Positions 6,554 through 14,783 of a stretch of 36,086 nucleotides of DNA are shown piece by piece. Source of the DNA: CABHOJ01 sp965649545 (lineage in GTDB: Bacteria; Pseudomonadota; Gammaproteobacteria; Burkholderiales; Methylophilaceae); assembly GCA_965649545.1 (NCBI GenBank), contig CBFGLF010000005.1, positions 1 through 36,086 on the forward strand, read 5' to 3'. The notes below the pieces were generated by a model, which searched no databases, was not told the DNA's origin, and saw only the letters and a list, made by a program, of their open reading frames with translations. Numbering within the stretch: position 1 is the first letter of the stretch; each line of letters starts with the position of its first letter. The position numbers and the translations under genes are program-made.

Positions 6554-9103
6554 ATGGATCAGTTCGCCAAAGAAACACTCCCTATCAGCCTCGAAGACGA
6601 GATGCGTCGTTCCTACCTCGATTACGCCATGAGCGTCATCGTCGGACGTGCGTTACCGGACGTGCGCGATGGGTTGAAACCCGTCCATCGACGTGTCCTT
6701 TTCGCCATGCACGAACTCAGTAATGACTGGAATCGCGCCTACAAGAAATCGGCTCGTATCGTCGGTGACGTCATCGGTAAATATCACCCGCATGGCGACA
6801 CGGCGGTATACGACACGATCGTCCGCATGGCCCAGGATTTCTCGCTGCGCTACATGCTGGTCGACGGTCAGGGTAACTTCGGCTCGGTCGACGGCGATAA
6901 CGCGGCGGCGATGCGTTACACCGAGATCCGTATGGCGCGCATCGCGCACGAACTGCTGGCGGACATCGACAAGGAAACCGTCGATTTCGGGCCCAACTAC
7001 GATGGCTCCGAGAACGAACCGCTGATCATGCCCGCCCGTATCCCCAACCTGCTGATCAACGGCAGCTCGGGGATCGCGGTCGGTATGGCGACCAACATCC
7101 CGCCACATAACCTCGGTGAAGTGGTCGACGCCTGTCTCACCTTGTTGAAGAACCCGGAAACCACGGTCGATGAACTGATCGAGATCATCCCGGCCCCTGA
7201 TTTCCCGACGGCCGGCATCATCTACGGTACCGTAGGGGTCAAGGAAGGCTATCGCACCGGCCGCGGCCGCGTGGTGATGCGTGGTCGCACCCACGTCGAG
7301 GATATGGAGAAGGGCAATCGCCAGGCCCTGATCATCGACGAGCTGCCGTACCAGGTGAACAAGAAGACCCTGATCGAGAAGATCGCCGAGCTCGTCAACG
7401 ACAAGAAGATCGAGGGTATCTCCGACTTGCGCGACGAATCCGACAAGTCGGGCATGCGCGTGGTCATCGAACTCAAGCGCGGCGAAGTCCCGGAAGTCAT
7501 CCTCAACAACCTGTACAAGCAGACCCAGTTGCAGGATACCTTCGGCATGAACATGGTGGCCCTGCTGGACGGCCAGCCACGCCTGCTCAACCTCAAACAG
7601 ATGCTGGAAGCCTTCCTGCGTCATCGCCGCGAAGTCATCACCCGTCGTACCGTGTTCGAACTGCGCAAGGCGCGCGAACGTGGCCATGTGCTGGAAGGCC
7701 TGGCGGTCGCCCTGGCGAACGTCGATGAGATGATCGCGCTGATCAAGGCCGCGCCGACCCCGCCGGACGCCAAACGTGAATTGATGGCACGCACCTGGAC
7801 TTCTCCAGTGGTCGAGGAGATGCTGAAGCGTGCGGCGATGGAAGCGTCCCGCCCCGACGGCTTGTCCGTCGATTTCGGGATGACGCCGAAGGGCTATCGC
7901 CTCTCCGACGTGCAGGCGCAAGAGATCCTGCAGATGCGTCTGCAACGCCTGACCGGACTCGAACAGGACAAGATCGTCAACGAATACAAGGAGGTGATGG
8001 ATGTCATCGCCGACTTGCTGGATATCCTGGCCAAGTCCGAGCGCGTCACCGCGATCATCATCGAAGAACTGTCTGCGATCCGTCAGCAATTCAACGACAA
8101 GCGTCGCAGCGAGATCGTGCACAACGCGCAGGATCTGTCGCTCGAGGACCTGATCACGCCGCAAGACGTGGTCGTGACCCTGTCGCACACCGGTTACATC
8201 AAGTCCCAGCCGCTGGACGAGTATCGCGCCCAGCGTCGCGGCGGTCGAGGCAAGCAGGCGACGGCGACCAAGGAAGACGACTTCATCGACAAGATGTTCG
8301 TCGCCAACACCCACGATTACATCTTGTGCTTCTCCAGCCGTGGCCGCGTCTACTGGCTCAAGGTCTACGAAGTGCCTCAAGGTAGCCGCATCAGTCGCGG
8401 CAAGCCGATCGTCAACCTGTTCCCGCTGGAAGAGGGCGAGAAGATCAATGCCATCCTGCCGGTGAAGGAATTCGACGAGAACCATTACGTCTTCATGGCG
8501 ACCAGCATGGGTACCGTGAAGAAGACCTCGCTGGTCGAGTTCTCGAATCCACGTAAGTCCGGCATCATCGCCATCAACCTCGATGACAATGATTACCTGA
8601 TCGGTGCCGAGATCACCAATGGCGCCAACGATATCGTACTGGTCTCCAATGGCGGCAAGGCCGTGTGGTTCGATGAGGAAGATGTCCGTCCGATGGGCCG
8701 CAACACGCGCGGCGTGCGTGGCATGAAGCTGCAGGCCAAACAGCAGGTCATCTCCTTGTTGATCGCCGAGAACGACCAGCAGACCGTGCTGGTCGCCACC
8801 GAGAATGGCTACGGCAAGCGCACGGTGCTGGCCGATTTCCGTCACTCCGGTCGCGCCACGCAAGGGGTCAAGGCGATCATGACCAGCGAGCGAAACGGTA
8901 CGGTCGTCGCGGCCCGCCTGGTCAACGACGATGACGAGATCATGCTGATCACCACCGGTGGTGTACTGATCCGCACGCGCGTCAAGGAGATCCGCGAGCT
9001 GGGTCGTGCGACCCAGGGTGTGACATTGATCAATCTGGGCGAGGGCGAAAAACTGTCCGGCCTGGAAAAAGTGGTTGAAACCGACGACGTCGAAGAAGAA
9101 TAA
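6554..9103 (+). CDS. gyrA: DNA gyrase subunit A
   Basis: An 849-residue subunit of the type II topoisomerase that introduces negative supercoils into DNA. The catalytic tyrosine is Y122 in AAAMRYTEIRM. The quinolone-determining region has Thr at position 83 and Asp at 87 (E. coli numbering coincides), in KYHPHGDTAVYD; Ser is found at 83 in E. coli. The GyrA box QRRGGRGK begins at residue 560 and marks this as gyrase rather than ParC. The C-terminal beta-pinwheel repeats follow, and the protein ends in an acidic tail (DDVEEE). No intein or frameshift is seen. serC follows after 12 nt, so readthrough into the serC-pheA pair is likely. Confidence 0.98.
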   Translation: MDQFAKETLPISLEDEMRRSYLDYAMSVIVGRALPDVRDGLKPVHRRVLFAMHELSNDWNRAYKKSARIVGDVIGKYHPHGDTAVYDTIVRMAQDFSLRYMLVDGQGNFGSVDGDNAAAMRYTEIRMARIAHELLADIDKETVDFGPNYDGSENEPLIMPARIPNLLINGSSGIAVGMATNIPPHNLGEVVDACLTLLKNPETTVDELIEIIPAPDFPTAGIIYGTVGVKEGYRTGRGRVVMRGRTHVEDMEKGNRQALIIDELPYQVNKKTLIEKIAELVNDKKIEGISDLRDESDKSGMRVVIELKRGEVPEVILNNLYKQTQLQDTFGMNMVALLDGQPRLLNLKQMLEAFLRHRREVITRRTVFELRKARERGHVLEGLAVALANVDEMIALIKAAPTPPDAKRELMARTWTSPVVEEMLKRAAMEASRPDGLSVDFGMTPKGYRLSDVQAQEILQMRLQRLTGLEQDKIVNEYKEVMDVIADLLDILAKSERVTAIIIEELSAIRQQFNDKRRSEIVHNAQDLSLEDLITPQDVVVTLSHTGYIKSQPLDEYRAQRRGGRGKQATATKEDDFIDKMFVANTHDYILCFSSRGRVYWLKVYEVPQGSRISRGKPIVNLFPLEEGEKINAILPVKEFDENHYVFMATSMGTVKKTSLVEFSNPRKSGIIAINLDDNDYLIGAEITNGANDIVLVSNGGKAVWFDEEDVRPMGRNTRGVRGMKLQAKQQVISLLIAENDQQTVLVATENGYGKRTVLADFRHSGRATQGVKAIMTSERNGTVVAARLVNDDDEIMLITTGGVLIRTRVKEIRELGRATQGVTLINLGEGEKLSGLEKVVETDDVEEE

Positions 9104-9115
9104 ACGGGTGGCCGA

Positions 9116-10198
9116 TTGACGCAGATCTATAACTTTTCGGCGGGCCCGGCAGTCCTGCCAAGAGCCGTGCTCGAGCAGGCCAGGGATGAATTACTGGACT
9201 GGCACGGCAGTGGCATGTCGGTAATGGAGATGAGCCATCGCGGCAAGGAATTCATGCAGATCGCCGCCGAGGCGGAAGCCGATCTGCGGGAGCTGATGGC
9301 GATCCCCCGTAACTACAAGGTCCTATTCCTGCAAGGCGGTGCACATAGCCAGTTCTCCATGGTGCCGATGAACCTGCTGCGCGGCAAAGCCGGTGCGGAT
9401 TATCTGGACTCGGGATTGTGGTCGGTCAAGGCCATCGACGAAGCGGCCCGCTATTGCAAGGTGAACGTCGTGGCATCCTCCAAGGACCGGAATTACACCT
9501 ACGCGCCTTCGCAGGACCGTTGGCAGCTCCGCAAGGACGCGGCCTACGTACATTACACCTCCAACGAGACCATCGGTGGCGTCGAGATCTTCTGGACTCC
9601 GGAAACTGGCGACGTGCCACTGGTGGTCGATATGTCTTCGCATATCCTTTCGCGACCGATCGAAGTCAGCAAGTTCGGGATCATCTATGCGGGCGCCCAG
9701 AAGAACATCGGGCCGGCCGGCCTCACCATCGTCATCGTTCGCGATGACCTCATCGGCCAGACCTTGCCGGGTACGCCGACCATGTTCGACTACAAGACCC
9801 ATGCCGATCACGACTCGATGTATAACACGCCGCCCACCTACTGCATCTACATGGCCGGCCTGGTCTTCAAGTGGCTGAAAGCCAGAGGCGGCCTGGCTGA
9901 GATGGAAAAAACCAACATCCTCAAAGCGGACATGTTGTACGATTATCTCGATAGCACGGACTTCTACCATGCCCCCGTCGCCAAGGAGAACCGTTCACGC
10001 ATGAACGTGCCGTTCCGCATGGTGGATGGGTCCCTGGACGCGGCTTTCCTGGAGCAGGCGGGTAAACAGGGCTTGCTGCAATTGAAAGGCCATAAGCTGG
10101 TCGGTGGTATGCGGGCATCGATCTACAATGCGATGCCGGTGGAAGGCGTGAAGACGCTGGTGGATTTCATGAAGGATTTCGAGCGGGCACATGCATGA
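9116..10198 (+). CDS. serC: Phosphoserine aminotransferase (TTG start)
   Basis: A 360-residue PLP aminotransferase that makes 3-phosphoserine for serine synthesis and also acts in pyridoxal phosphate biosynthesis. The N-terminal QIYNFSAGPAVLP is the family start. The PLP lysine is K196 in YAGAQKNIGPAG. The start codon is TTG: the in-frame gyrA stop TAA (9101-9103) lies five codons upstream and no ATG or GTG occurs between, so TTG 9116 is the only start that keeps the conserved N-terminus. The gene overlaps pheA by 4 nt (ATGA), which indicates translational coupling. Length matches E. coli SerC (362). Confidence 0.96.
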   Translation: MTQIYNFSAGPAVLPRAVLEQARDELLDWHGSGMSVMEMSHRGKEFMQIAAEAEADLRELMAIPRNYKVLFLQGGAHSQFSMVPMNLLRGKAGADYLDSGLWSVKAIDEAARYCKVNVVASSKDRNYTYAPSQDRWQLRKDAAYVHYTSNETIGGVEIFWTPETGDVPLVVDMSSHILSRPIEVSKFGIIYAGAQKNIGPAGLTIVIVRDDLIGQTLPGTPTMFDYKTHADHDSMYNTPPTYCIYMAGLVFKWLKARGGLAEMEKTNILKADMLYDYLDSTDFYHAPVAKENRSRMNVPFRMVDGSLDAAFLEQAGKQGLLQLKGHKLVGGMRASIYNAMPVEGVKTLVDFMKDFERAHA

Positions 10199-11262
10199 GC
10201 GATGAACTCAAACAATGTCGTGACCAGATCGATGCGATCGATGAACAACTGCTGAAGCTGGTCAACCAGCGTGCGCAGCTGGCACGCGAGATCGGTAGCC
10301 TCAAAGGCGGTGGCCCCATCTATCGGCCGGAAAGGGAAGCCCAGGTGTTGCGGCGCCTGCTTGAGCACAATGACGGCCCCTTGTCCGACGAGGCCATCAC
10401 CGCGATCTTCCGTAGCGTCATGTCGAATTGCCGGGCTTTGGAGAAAGAACTGTCCGTCGCTTTCCTGGGGCCGATGGGCACCTTCAGCGAGGAAGCTGCC
10501 AACAAGCAGTTCGGCGGCCTGACTTCGCCGGTACAGTGCGCCTCCATCGATGACGTCTTCCGCATGGTCGAATCCGGTCAGGTCGATTACGGCGTGGTGC
10601 CGGTCGAGAACTCCACCGAAGGGGCGGTCGGTCGAACGCTGGATCTGCTGATGGCGACCAGTCTGCATATCTGCGGTGAGATCGCCTTGCCAGTCCACCA
10701 TAACCTGCTATCCAAACAAACCGACAAGTCCGGCATCAGGAAGCTCTACTCCCATGCGCAGTCGTTGGCGCAGTGCCACGAGTGGCTCAACCTCAACCTG
10801 CCGGGTATCGAGCGCCAGGCGGTGGTCAGTAACGCCGAAGCTGCCCGTCTCGCAGCTGAAGAGCCGGGTGCCGCAGCGATCGCCAGCCGCCGTGCGGCGG
10901 AGCTGTTCGACTTGCAGGTGCTGAACGCGAACATCGAAGACGATCCCAAGAACACCACCCGATTCCTCGTGCTCTCCCTGCACGACGTCGCGCCCTCCGG
11001 CAAGGACAAAACCTCCTTGCTGATGGCCACCAAGAACGCGCCGGGAGCCATGGTGGATCTGCTGAGTCCGTTCTCGAAACATGGTGTGAGCATGAGCAAG
11101 TTCGAATCGCGCCCGTCGCGTGTCGGCTTGTGGGAATACGTGTTCTTCGTCGATATCGAAGGTCATCAACTGGATGAGGCGGTCGCTGAGGCGCTGGCCG
11201 ATCTCAAGCAACGCGCGTCCTTCCTCAAGATATTGGGTTCCTATCCGGTTGCGGTGATCTGA
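10195..11262 (+). CDS. pheA: Bifunctional chorismate mutase/prephenate dehydratase (P-protein)
   Basis: A 355-residue enzyme of phenylalanine synthesis. Residues about 1-90 form an AroQ-type chorismate mutase (DQIDAIDEQLLKLVNQRAQL, then YRPEREAQVL). About 95-275 form the prephenate dehydratase (VAFLGPMGTFSEEAA, VPVENSTEGAVG, and the catalytic TRF triplet in NTTRFLVL). About 280-355 form an ACT domain, with ESRPSR being the Phe-binding signature for feedback inhibition. It starts inside the serC stop (ATGA overlap). No Phe-rich leader peptide is present, and the tight spacing argues that control is at enzyme level or from the upstream promoter. Confidence 0.97.
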   Translation: MSDELKQCRDQIDAIDEQLLKLVNQRAQLAREIGSLKGGGPIYRPEREAQVLRRLLEHNDGPLSDEAITAIFRSVMSNCRALEKELSVAFLGPMGTFSEEAANKQFGGLTSPVQCASIDDVFRMVESGQVDYGVVPVENSTEGAVGRTLDLLMATSLHICGEIALPVHHNLLSKQTDKSGIRKLYSHAQSLAQCHEWLNLNLPGIERQAVVSNAEAARLAAEEPGAAAIASRRAAELFDLQVLNANIEDDPKNTTRFLVLSLHDVAPSGKDKTSLLMATKNAPGAMVDLLSPFSKHGVSMSKFESRPSRVGLWEYVFFVDIEGHQLDEAVAEALADLKQRASFLKILGSYPVAVI

Positions 11263-11319
11263 CAAAGGTGCTTAGATAGTCGCAACAATAAGCGATTTCG
11301 GGGATGTCGATAGCGGTCT

Positions 11320-12483
11320 ATGCTGATTGGTCAGAACCTACTTGAGCACTCTTCATTACAAAAATGGACGCTAAGATTCAAAACCAAGCGTCTGGAACTC
11401 TATTATCGGCTCTATGCCTTGCCTCGCCTGCGCCAGCAGGCCCGCATCGCGCTCGTCGTCGGTGCGGTCATGTACGGTCTCTACGGTTTCCTCGACGTCC
11501 TCTTCCTGCCTGCCGACGCCGTGCTCAAGGTCTGGTACATCCGTACCGGTGTCATCCTGCTGGCTGTCGCGGCATTCTGTTTCACTTTCTTCCAGAAGTT
11601 CGGCCGCTATAGCCAGACCTGTCTCGCGCTGACCGGTATCATCGGCGGGACGGGGCTGATGGCCAAGATGTCCTTCCTGCCGGATTGGGCACTGACCTAT
11701 TTCTATGGGGGGCTGATCCTCATCACCTTCTGGGTCTATTGTTTCTCGGGGTTGCGCTTCCCGAACGCCTTGATCTCCGGTTTGATCCTGCTGGTCGCTT
11801 TCAATGTGGCTTTCCTTTTGCTACATACCTTGCCGCTGATCCCCATGGTGAGTTACAACTTCTTCATCATCTCGGCCAATATCGTCGGGGCCTTTGCCTG
11901 TTATATGGCGGAATCGCAGAATCGCGCACTATTCCTGCGGGAGATGGAGCTCGATAAGGAGCGACGGCTGCAACTCAACCGTGCGCTGCATGACAACCTG
12001 ACCTCCTTGCCCAATCGCGAATTGTTGATGGACCGTGTGGAACAGGCGATCAACTACGCCGTGCGCAACGACCAGGTATGTGCCGGCCTGTATCTCGATC
12101 TCGACGGGTTCAAGCCGATCAACGATACCTATGGTCACGCGGTCGGCGATCTGGTGCTGCAAGAAGTGGCTAAACGTTTTCGGCGGGTATTGCGTGATTC
12201 TGACACCTTGTCCCGCCTCAGCGGCGACGAGTTTTTCGTCCTGGCCCGGGATATCGGCAGTCGCCAGGCCGCTGAAGTCATGGCCAAGAAACTCCTGCAG
12301 CAGCTCGACCAGCCTTTTCAATTCAAGCATCAGCCGGCCATTGAGCATGTCTCAGCGAGCATCGGCATCTGCGTCTTTCCGTACCGTGACCTCAGCGCCG
12401 TGGATGTCGTGCGACGGGCCGACCAGGCCATGTATGAGGTGAAGCGCGGCACCAAGGGCGGCTACGCATTTGCCGCCACCTGA
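11320..12483 (+). CDS. Membrane-bound diguanylate cyclase (SGDEF)
   Basis: A 387-residue protein with about six hydrophobic segments between residues 42 and 197 (MASE-like sensor, family not identified). A short helix (ESQNRALFLREMELDKERRL) connects it to a GGDEF domain from about 220. The domain has LTSLPNRELL, LDLDGFKPINDTYGHAVGD and the signature SGDEF at 301-305. SGDEF replaces GGDEF; such variants are active in some characterised cyclases, so c-di-GMP synthesis is probable but not certain. A product-inhibition I-site RxxD is present (RDSD, 292-295) at the standard five-residue spacing. No EAL domain is present. The start at 11320 has only a weak ribosome site. It sits between pheA and hisC, which are often adjacent in related bacteria. 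Confidence 0.88.
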   Translation: MLIGQNLLEHSSLQKWTLRFKTKRLELYYRLYALPRLRQQARIALVVGAVMYGLYGFLDVLFLPADAVLKVWYIRTGVILLAVAAFCFTFFQKFGRYSQTCLALTGIIGGTGLMAKMSFLPDWALTYFYGGLILITFWVYCFSGLRFPNALISGLILLVAFNVAFLLLHTLPLIPMVSYNFFIISANIVGAFACYMAESQNRALFLREMELDKERRLQLNRALHDNLTSLPNRELLMDRVEQAINYAVRNDQVCAGLYLDLDGFKPINDTYGHAVGDLVLQEVAKRFRRVLRDSDTLSRLSGDEFFVLARDIGSRQAAEVMAKKLLQQLDQPFQFKHQPAIEHVSASIGICVFPYRDLSAVDVVRRADQAMYEVKRGTKGGYAFAAT

Positions 12484-12493
12484 TGGTCGCCGG

Positions 12494-12502
12494 TGCTAAA
12501 AT
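12494..12502 (+). promoter_or_regulatory. Candidate extended -10 promoter before hisC
   Basis: TGCTAAAAT matches an extended -10 element (TGn plus TAAAAT). There is no convincing -35 element. A transcript from here would start a few bases before the terminator-like hairpin at 12516. Inference only. Confidence 0.3.
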
Positions 12503-12515
12503 ACGATCACAGCAC

Positions 12516-12540
12516 GCGGCGTAAGCCGCATTTTTTATTT
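12516..12540 (+). terminator. Short intrinsic terminator after the diguanylate cyclase gene
   Basis: Stem GCGGC/GCCGC (12516-12520 and 12525-12529) with a GTAA (GNRA-type) loop is followed by ATTTTTTATTT. The stem is only 5 bp, so termination may be partial. It ends the cyclase transcript but also lies 32 nt before the hisC start codon. Confidence 0.6.
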
Positions 12541-12572
12541 TGCAATCCAATGACTGAACAGGGGTTCGTACC

Positions 12573-13685
12573 GTGACTAGCTTGTGTGACCTGGCACCTT
12601 CCTACATTCGATCGATCGCGCCATACCAGCCAGGTAAACCGATCGCCGACCTGGCGCGAGAGATGCAGCTCGATCCAGCCCAGATCGTCAAGCTCGCTTC
12701 CAACGAGAATCCGCTGGGTGTCAGTCCGAAAGCCCGGATGGCGATGGAAGACGCGCTGGAAGAGATCGCGCGTTATCCGGACGGCAACAGTTTCGCCCTG
12801 CGTGATGCGGTGTGCGGCAAGTTCGACGTCAGGAGCGAACAGATCGTCTTCGGTAACGGTTCGAACGATATCCTGGAGTTGGCGGCACGTGCCTTCCTCA
12901 CGCCAGGCACGGAAGCCATCTACTCGCAGCACGCGTTCGCCGTCTATGCGCTGGTGACCCAGGCGGTCGGCGCCAAGGGCGTGGTGGTCCCCGCCAAGGC
13001 CTTCGGTCACGACTTGCCGGCCATGCTGTCCGCGATCACTGACAGCACGCGCATGATCTTCGTCGCCAATCCCAACAACCCGACGGGCACGCTGCTCGGC
13101 AAGGCGGCGTTGCTTGAATTCCTGGAACAGGTACCGGCCCATGTGCTGGTGGTGCTCGACGAGGCCTACGACGAATATCTGTCCCTGGATCTGAAATCCG
13201 AATCGATCAGTTGGCTGGGACGATTCCCCAACCTCATCATCTCCCGCACCTTCTCCAAGGCTTATGGCCTTGCCGGCTTGCGCATCGGCTTCGGTCTGGG
13301 CGCTGCCGAGGTGATCGACATCATGAATCGCGTACGCCAGCCCTTCAACGTCAATAGCGTGGCCCAGGCCGCCGCAGTGGCCTCGCTGGATGACGACGCC
13401 TTTGTCGAGCGTAGCAGGGCGCTGAACCAGGCTGGCATGCTGCAGATCACGCGCGGGCTCGAAGCTTTGGGGCTGGACTACATTCCCTCATTCGGCAATT
13501 TCGTCAGCTTCCGTATCGACGATGCCGCCGGAGTCTACCGTCAATTGCTGCAGCATGGTGTCATCGTGCGCCCCATCGCCAACTACGAGATGCCGGACTA
13601 CCTGCGTGTGAGTATCGGCCTGTTCGACGAGAATGCCCGCTTCCTTGAAGTGATGCAGGCCATCGTCAAAGGTGGCAAGGCTTAA
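12573..13685 (+). CDS. hisC: Histidinol-phosphate/aromatic aminotransferase (GTG start)
   Basis: A 370-residue class I/II PLP aminotransferase. The N-terminal stretch IRSIAPYQPGKPI and KLASNENPLG are typical of HisC. The PLP lysine is K229 in SRTFSKAYGLAGLRIG. Its position with pheA and a DAHP synthase suggests that it also transaminates aromatic keto acids, as for HisC paralogues in the aromatic supraoperons of other beta- and gammaproteobacteria; that substrate range is inferred. GTG 12573 is chosen because the family N-terminus starts there and CAGGGG lies 8 nt upstream. An out-of-frame ATG at 12550 opens an 8-codon ORF whose stop overlaps this GTG. aroF follows after 2 nt. Confidence 0.93.
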   Translation: MTSLCDLAPSYIRSIAPYQPGKPIADLAREMQLDPAQIVKLASNENPLGVSPKARMAMEDALEEIARYPDGNSFALRDAVCGKFDVRSEQIVFGNGSNDILELAARAFLTPGTEAIYSQHAFAVYALVTQAVGAKGVVVPAKAFGHDLPAMLSAITDSTRMIFVANPNNPTGTLLGKAALLEFLEQVPAHVLVVLDEAYDEYLSLDLKSESISWLGRFPNLIISRTFSKAYGLAGLRIGFGLGAAEVIDIMNRVRQPFNVNSVAQAAAVASLDDDAFVERSRALNQAGMLQITRGLEALGLDYIPSFGNFVSFRIDDAAGVYRQLLQHGVIVRPIANYEMPDYLRVSIGLFDENARFLEVMQAIVKGGKA

Positions 13686-13687
13686 CG

Positions 13688-14707
13688 ATGATCATCGTCA
13701 TGCATGCCGATGCGACCGACGCCCAGATCGAGGCGGTCGTGCAACGCATCCGCGAGCATGGCCTGGATATCAATGTGTCTCGGGGCATCGAGCGTACCCT
13801 GGTGGGGGCCATCGGCGACGAGCGCAAACTCCATCAGGAATTGTTCGAAACCATGCCCGGCGTCGAACAGGCCTTGCATATCGTCAAGCCTTACAAGATC
13901 GTTGCCCGCGAATGGCACAAGCAGGATACCGTCATCGACATCAAGGGTGTGCCCCTGGGTGGTAGGCAGATCCAGGTCATTGCCGGCCCATGTTCCGTGG
14001 AGACGCCAGAGCAAATGACGCGATCGGCGGCCGCAGTGCAGGCGGCGGGGGTCAGACTCATGCGCGGAGGCGCATTCAAGCCGCGCACCAGCCCCTATAC
14101 CTTTCAGGGGGCAGGGCCGGAGGGTCTAGGCATGTTTCGTGCGGCGGCAGACCAATACGGGTTGCCCATCGTCACCGAACTCATGGATATCCGCCAGCTC
14201 GACCTGTTCCTGGAGATGGGGGTCGATGTCATCCAGGTCGGCACACGCAATATGCAGAATTTCGATCTGCTCAAGGAACTGGGCAGGATCAATGTGCCCG
14301 TCATCCTCAAGCGCGGCATGTCCGCGACCATCTCGGAATGGCTCATGGCCGCCGAATACATCGCGGCTGGCGGCAACCACAACATCATCTTCTGCGAACG
14401 CGGTATCCGTACCTTCGAAACGGCTTACCGGAACGTGCTCGATGTCACGGCGATCCCGGTGCTGAAGCGTGAGACGCACCTGCCGGTGATCGTCGATCCA
14501 TCGCATGCCGGCGGTAAAGCCTGGATGGTGCCCGCACTGTCACGGGCGGCGATCGCTGCCGGGGCGGACGGCTTGCTCGTGGAGATGCACCCCAATCCCT
14601 GTGAGGCCTGGTGTGATGCCGATCAGGCGATCGACCCTGGTGAACTGATCCAGTTGATGGGCGAATTGCGCGGGATCGCGCATGTGCTGGCTAGAGAGGT
14701 CCTGTAA
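13688..14707 (+). CDS. aroF: 3-deoxy-7-phosphoheptulonate synthase, type I-beta with N-terminal regulatory domain
   Basis: A 339-residue DAHP synthase for the first step of the shikimate pathway, condensing PEP and erythrose 4-phosphate. Residues about 1-70 (MIIVMHADATDAQIEAVVQR onward) form the ferredoxin-like regulatory domain seen in the Thermotoga-type enzyme, where it mediates Tyr/Phe inhibition. The catalytic TIM barrel follows: QVIAGPCSVE, MRGGAFKPRTSPY (PEP-binding), VILKRGMSATI and VIVDPSHAGGK. It is cotranscribed with hisC (2-nt gap). The tyrA and aroA genes often found next in this block are absent; the next gene is on the opposite strand. Confidence 0.94.
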   Translation: MIIVMHADATDAQIEAVVQRIREHGLDINVSRGIERTLVGAIGDERKLHQELFETMPGVEQALHIVKPYKIVAREWHKQDTVIDIKGVPLGGRQIQVIAGPCSVETPEQMTRSAAAVQAAGVRLMRGGAFKPRTSPYTFQGAGPEGLGMFRAAADQYGLPIVTELMDIRQLDLFLEMGVDVIQVGTRNMQNFDLLKELGRINVPVILKRGMSATISEWLMAAEYIAAGGNHNIIFCERGIRTFETAYRNVLDVTAIPVLKRETHLPVIVDPSHAGGKAWMVPALSRAAIAAGADGLLVEMHPNPCEAWCDADQAIDPGELIQLMGELRGIAHVLAREVL

Positions 14708-14732
14708 GTCGAAGAGGACCCCTAGACCCGAG

Positions 14733-14756
14733 AAGGGATGCGAGTAGCTATCCCTT
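14733..14756. terminator. Hairpin between convergent aroF and fadL-like genes
   Basis: AAGGGAT (14733-14739) pairs with ATCCCTT (14750-14756) around a 10-nt loop. The T-run is short, so this is a weak candidate bidirectional terminator, judged mainly by its place between two convergent stop codons. Confidence 0.4.
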
Positions 14757-14783
14757 TGCACCGCGCGAAGCGCTGCATCTAGC

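Noticed and set aside
6653..8863. A 736-residue open frame antisense to gyrA
   Set aside because: Its composition (very rich in His, Asp, Gln, Arg and Val) is what the reverse complement of GC-biased gyrA codons gives. It has no recognisable domain or ribosome site, and gyrA itself is certain.
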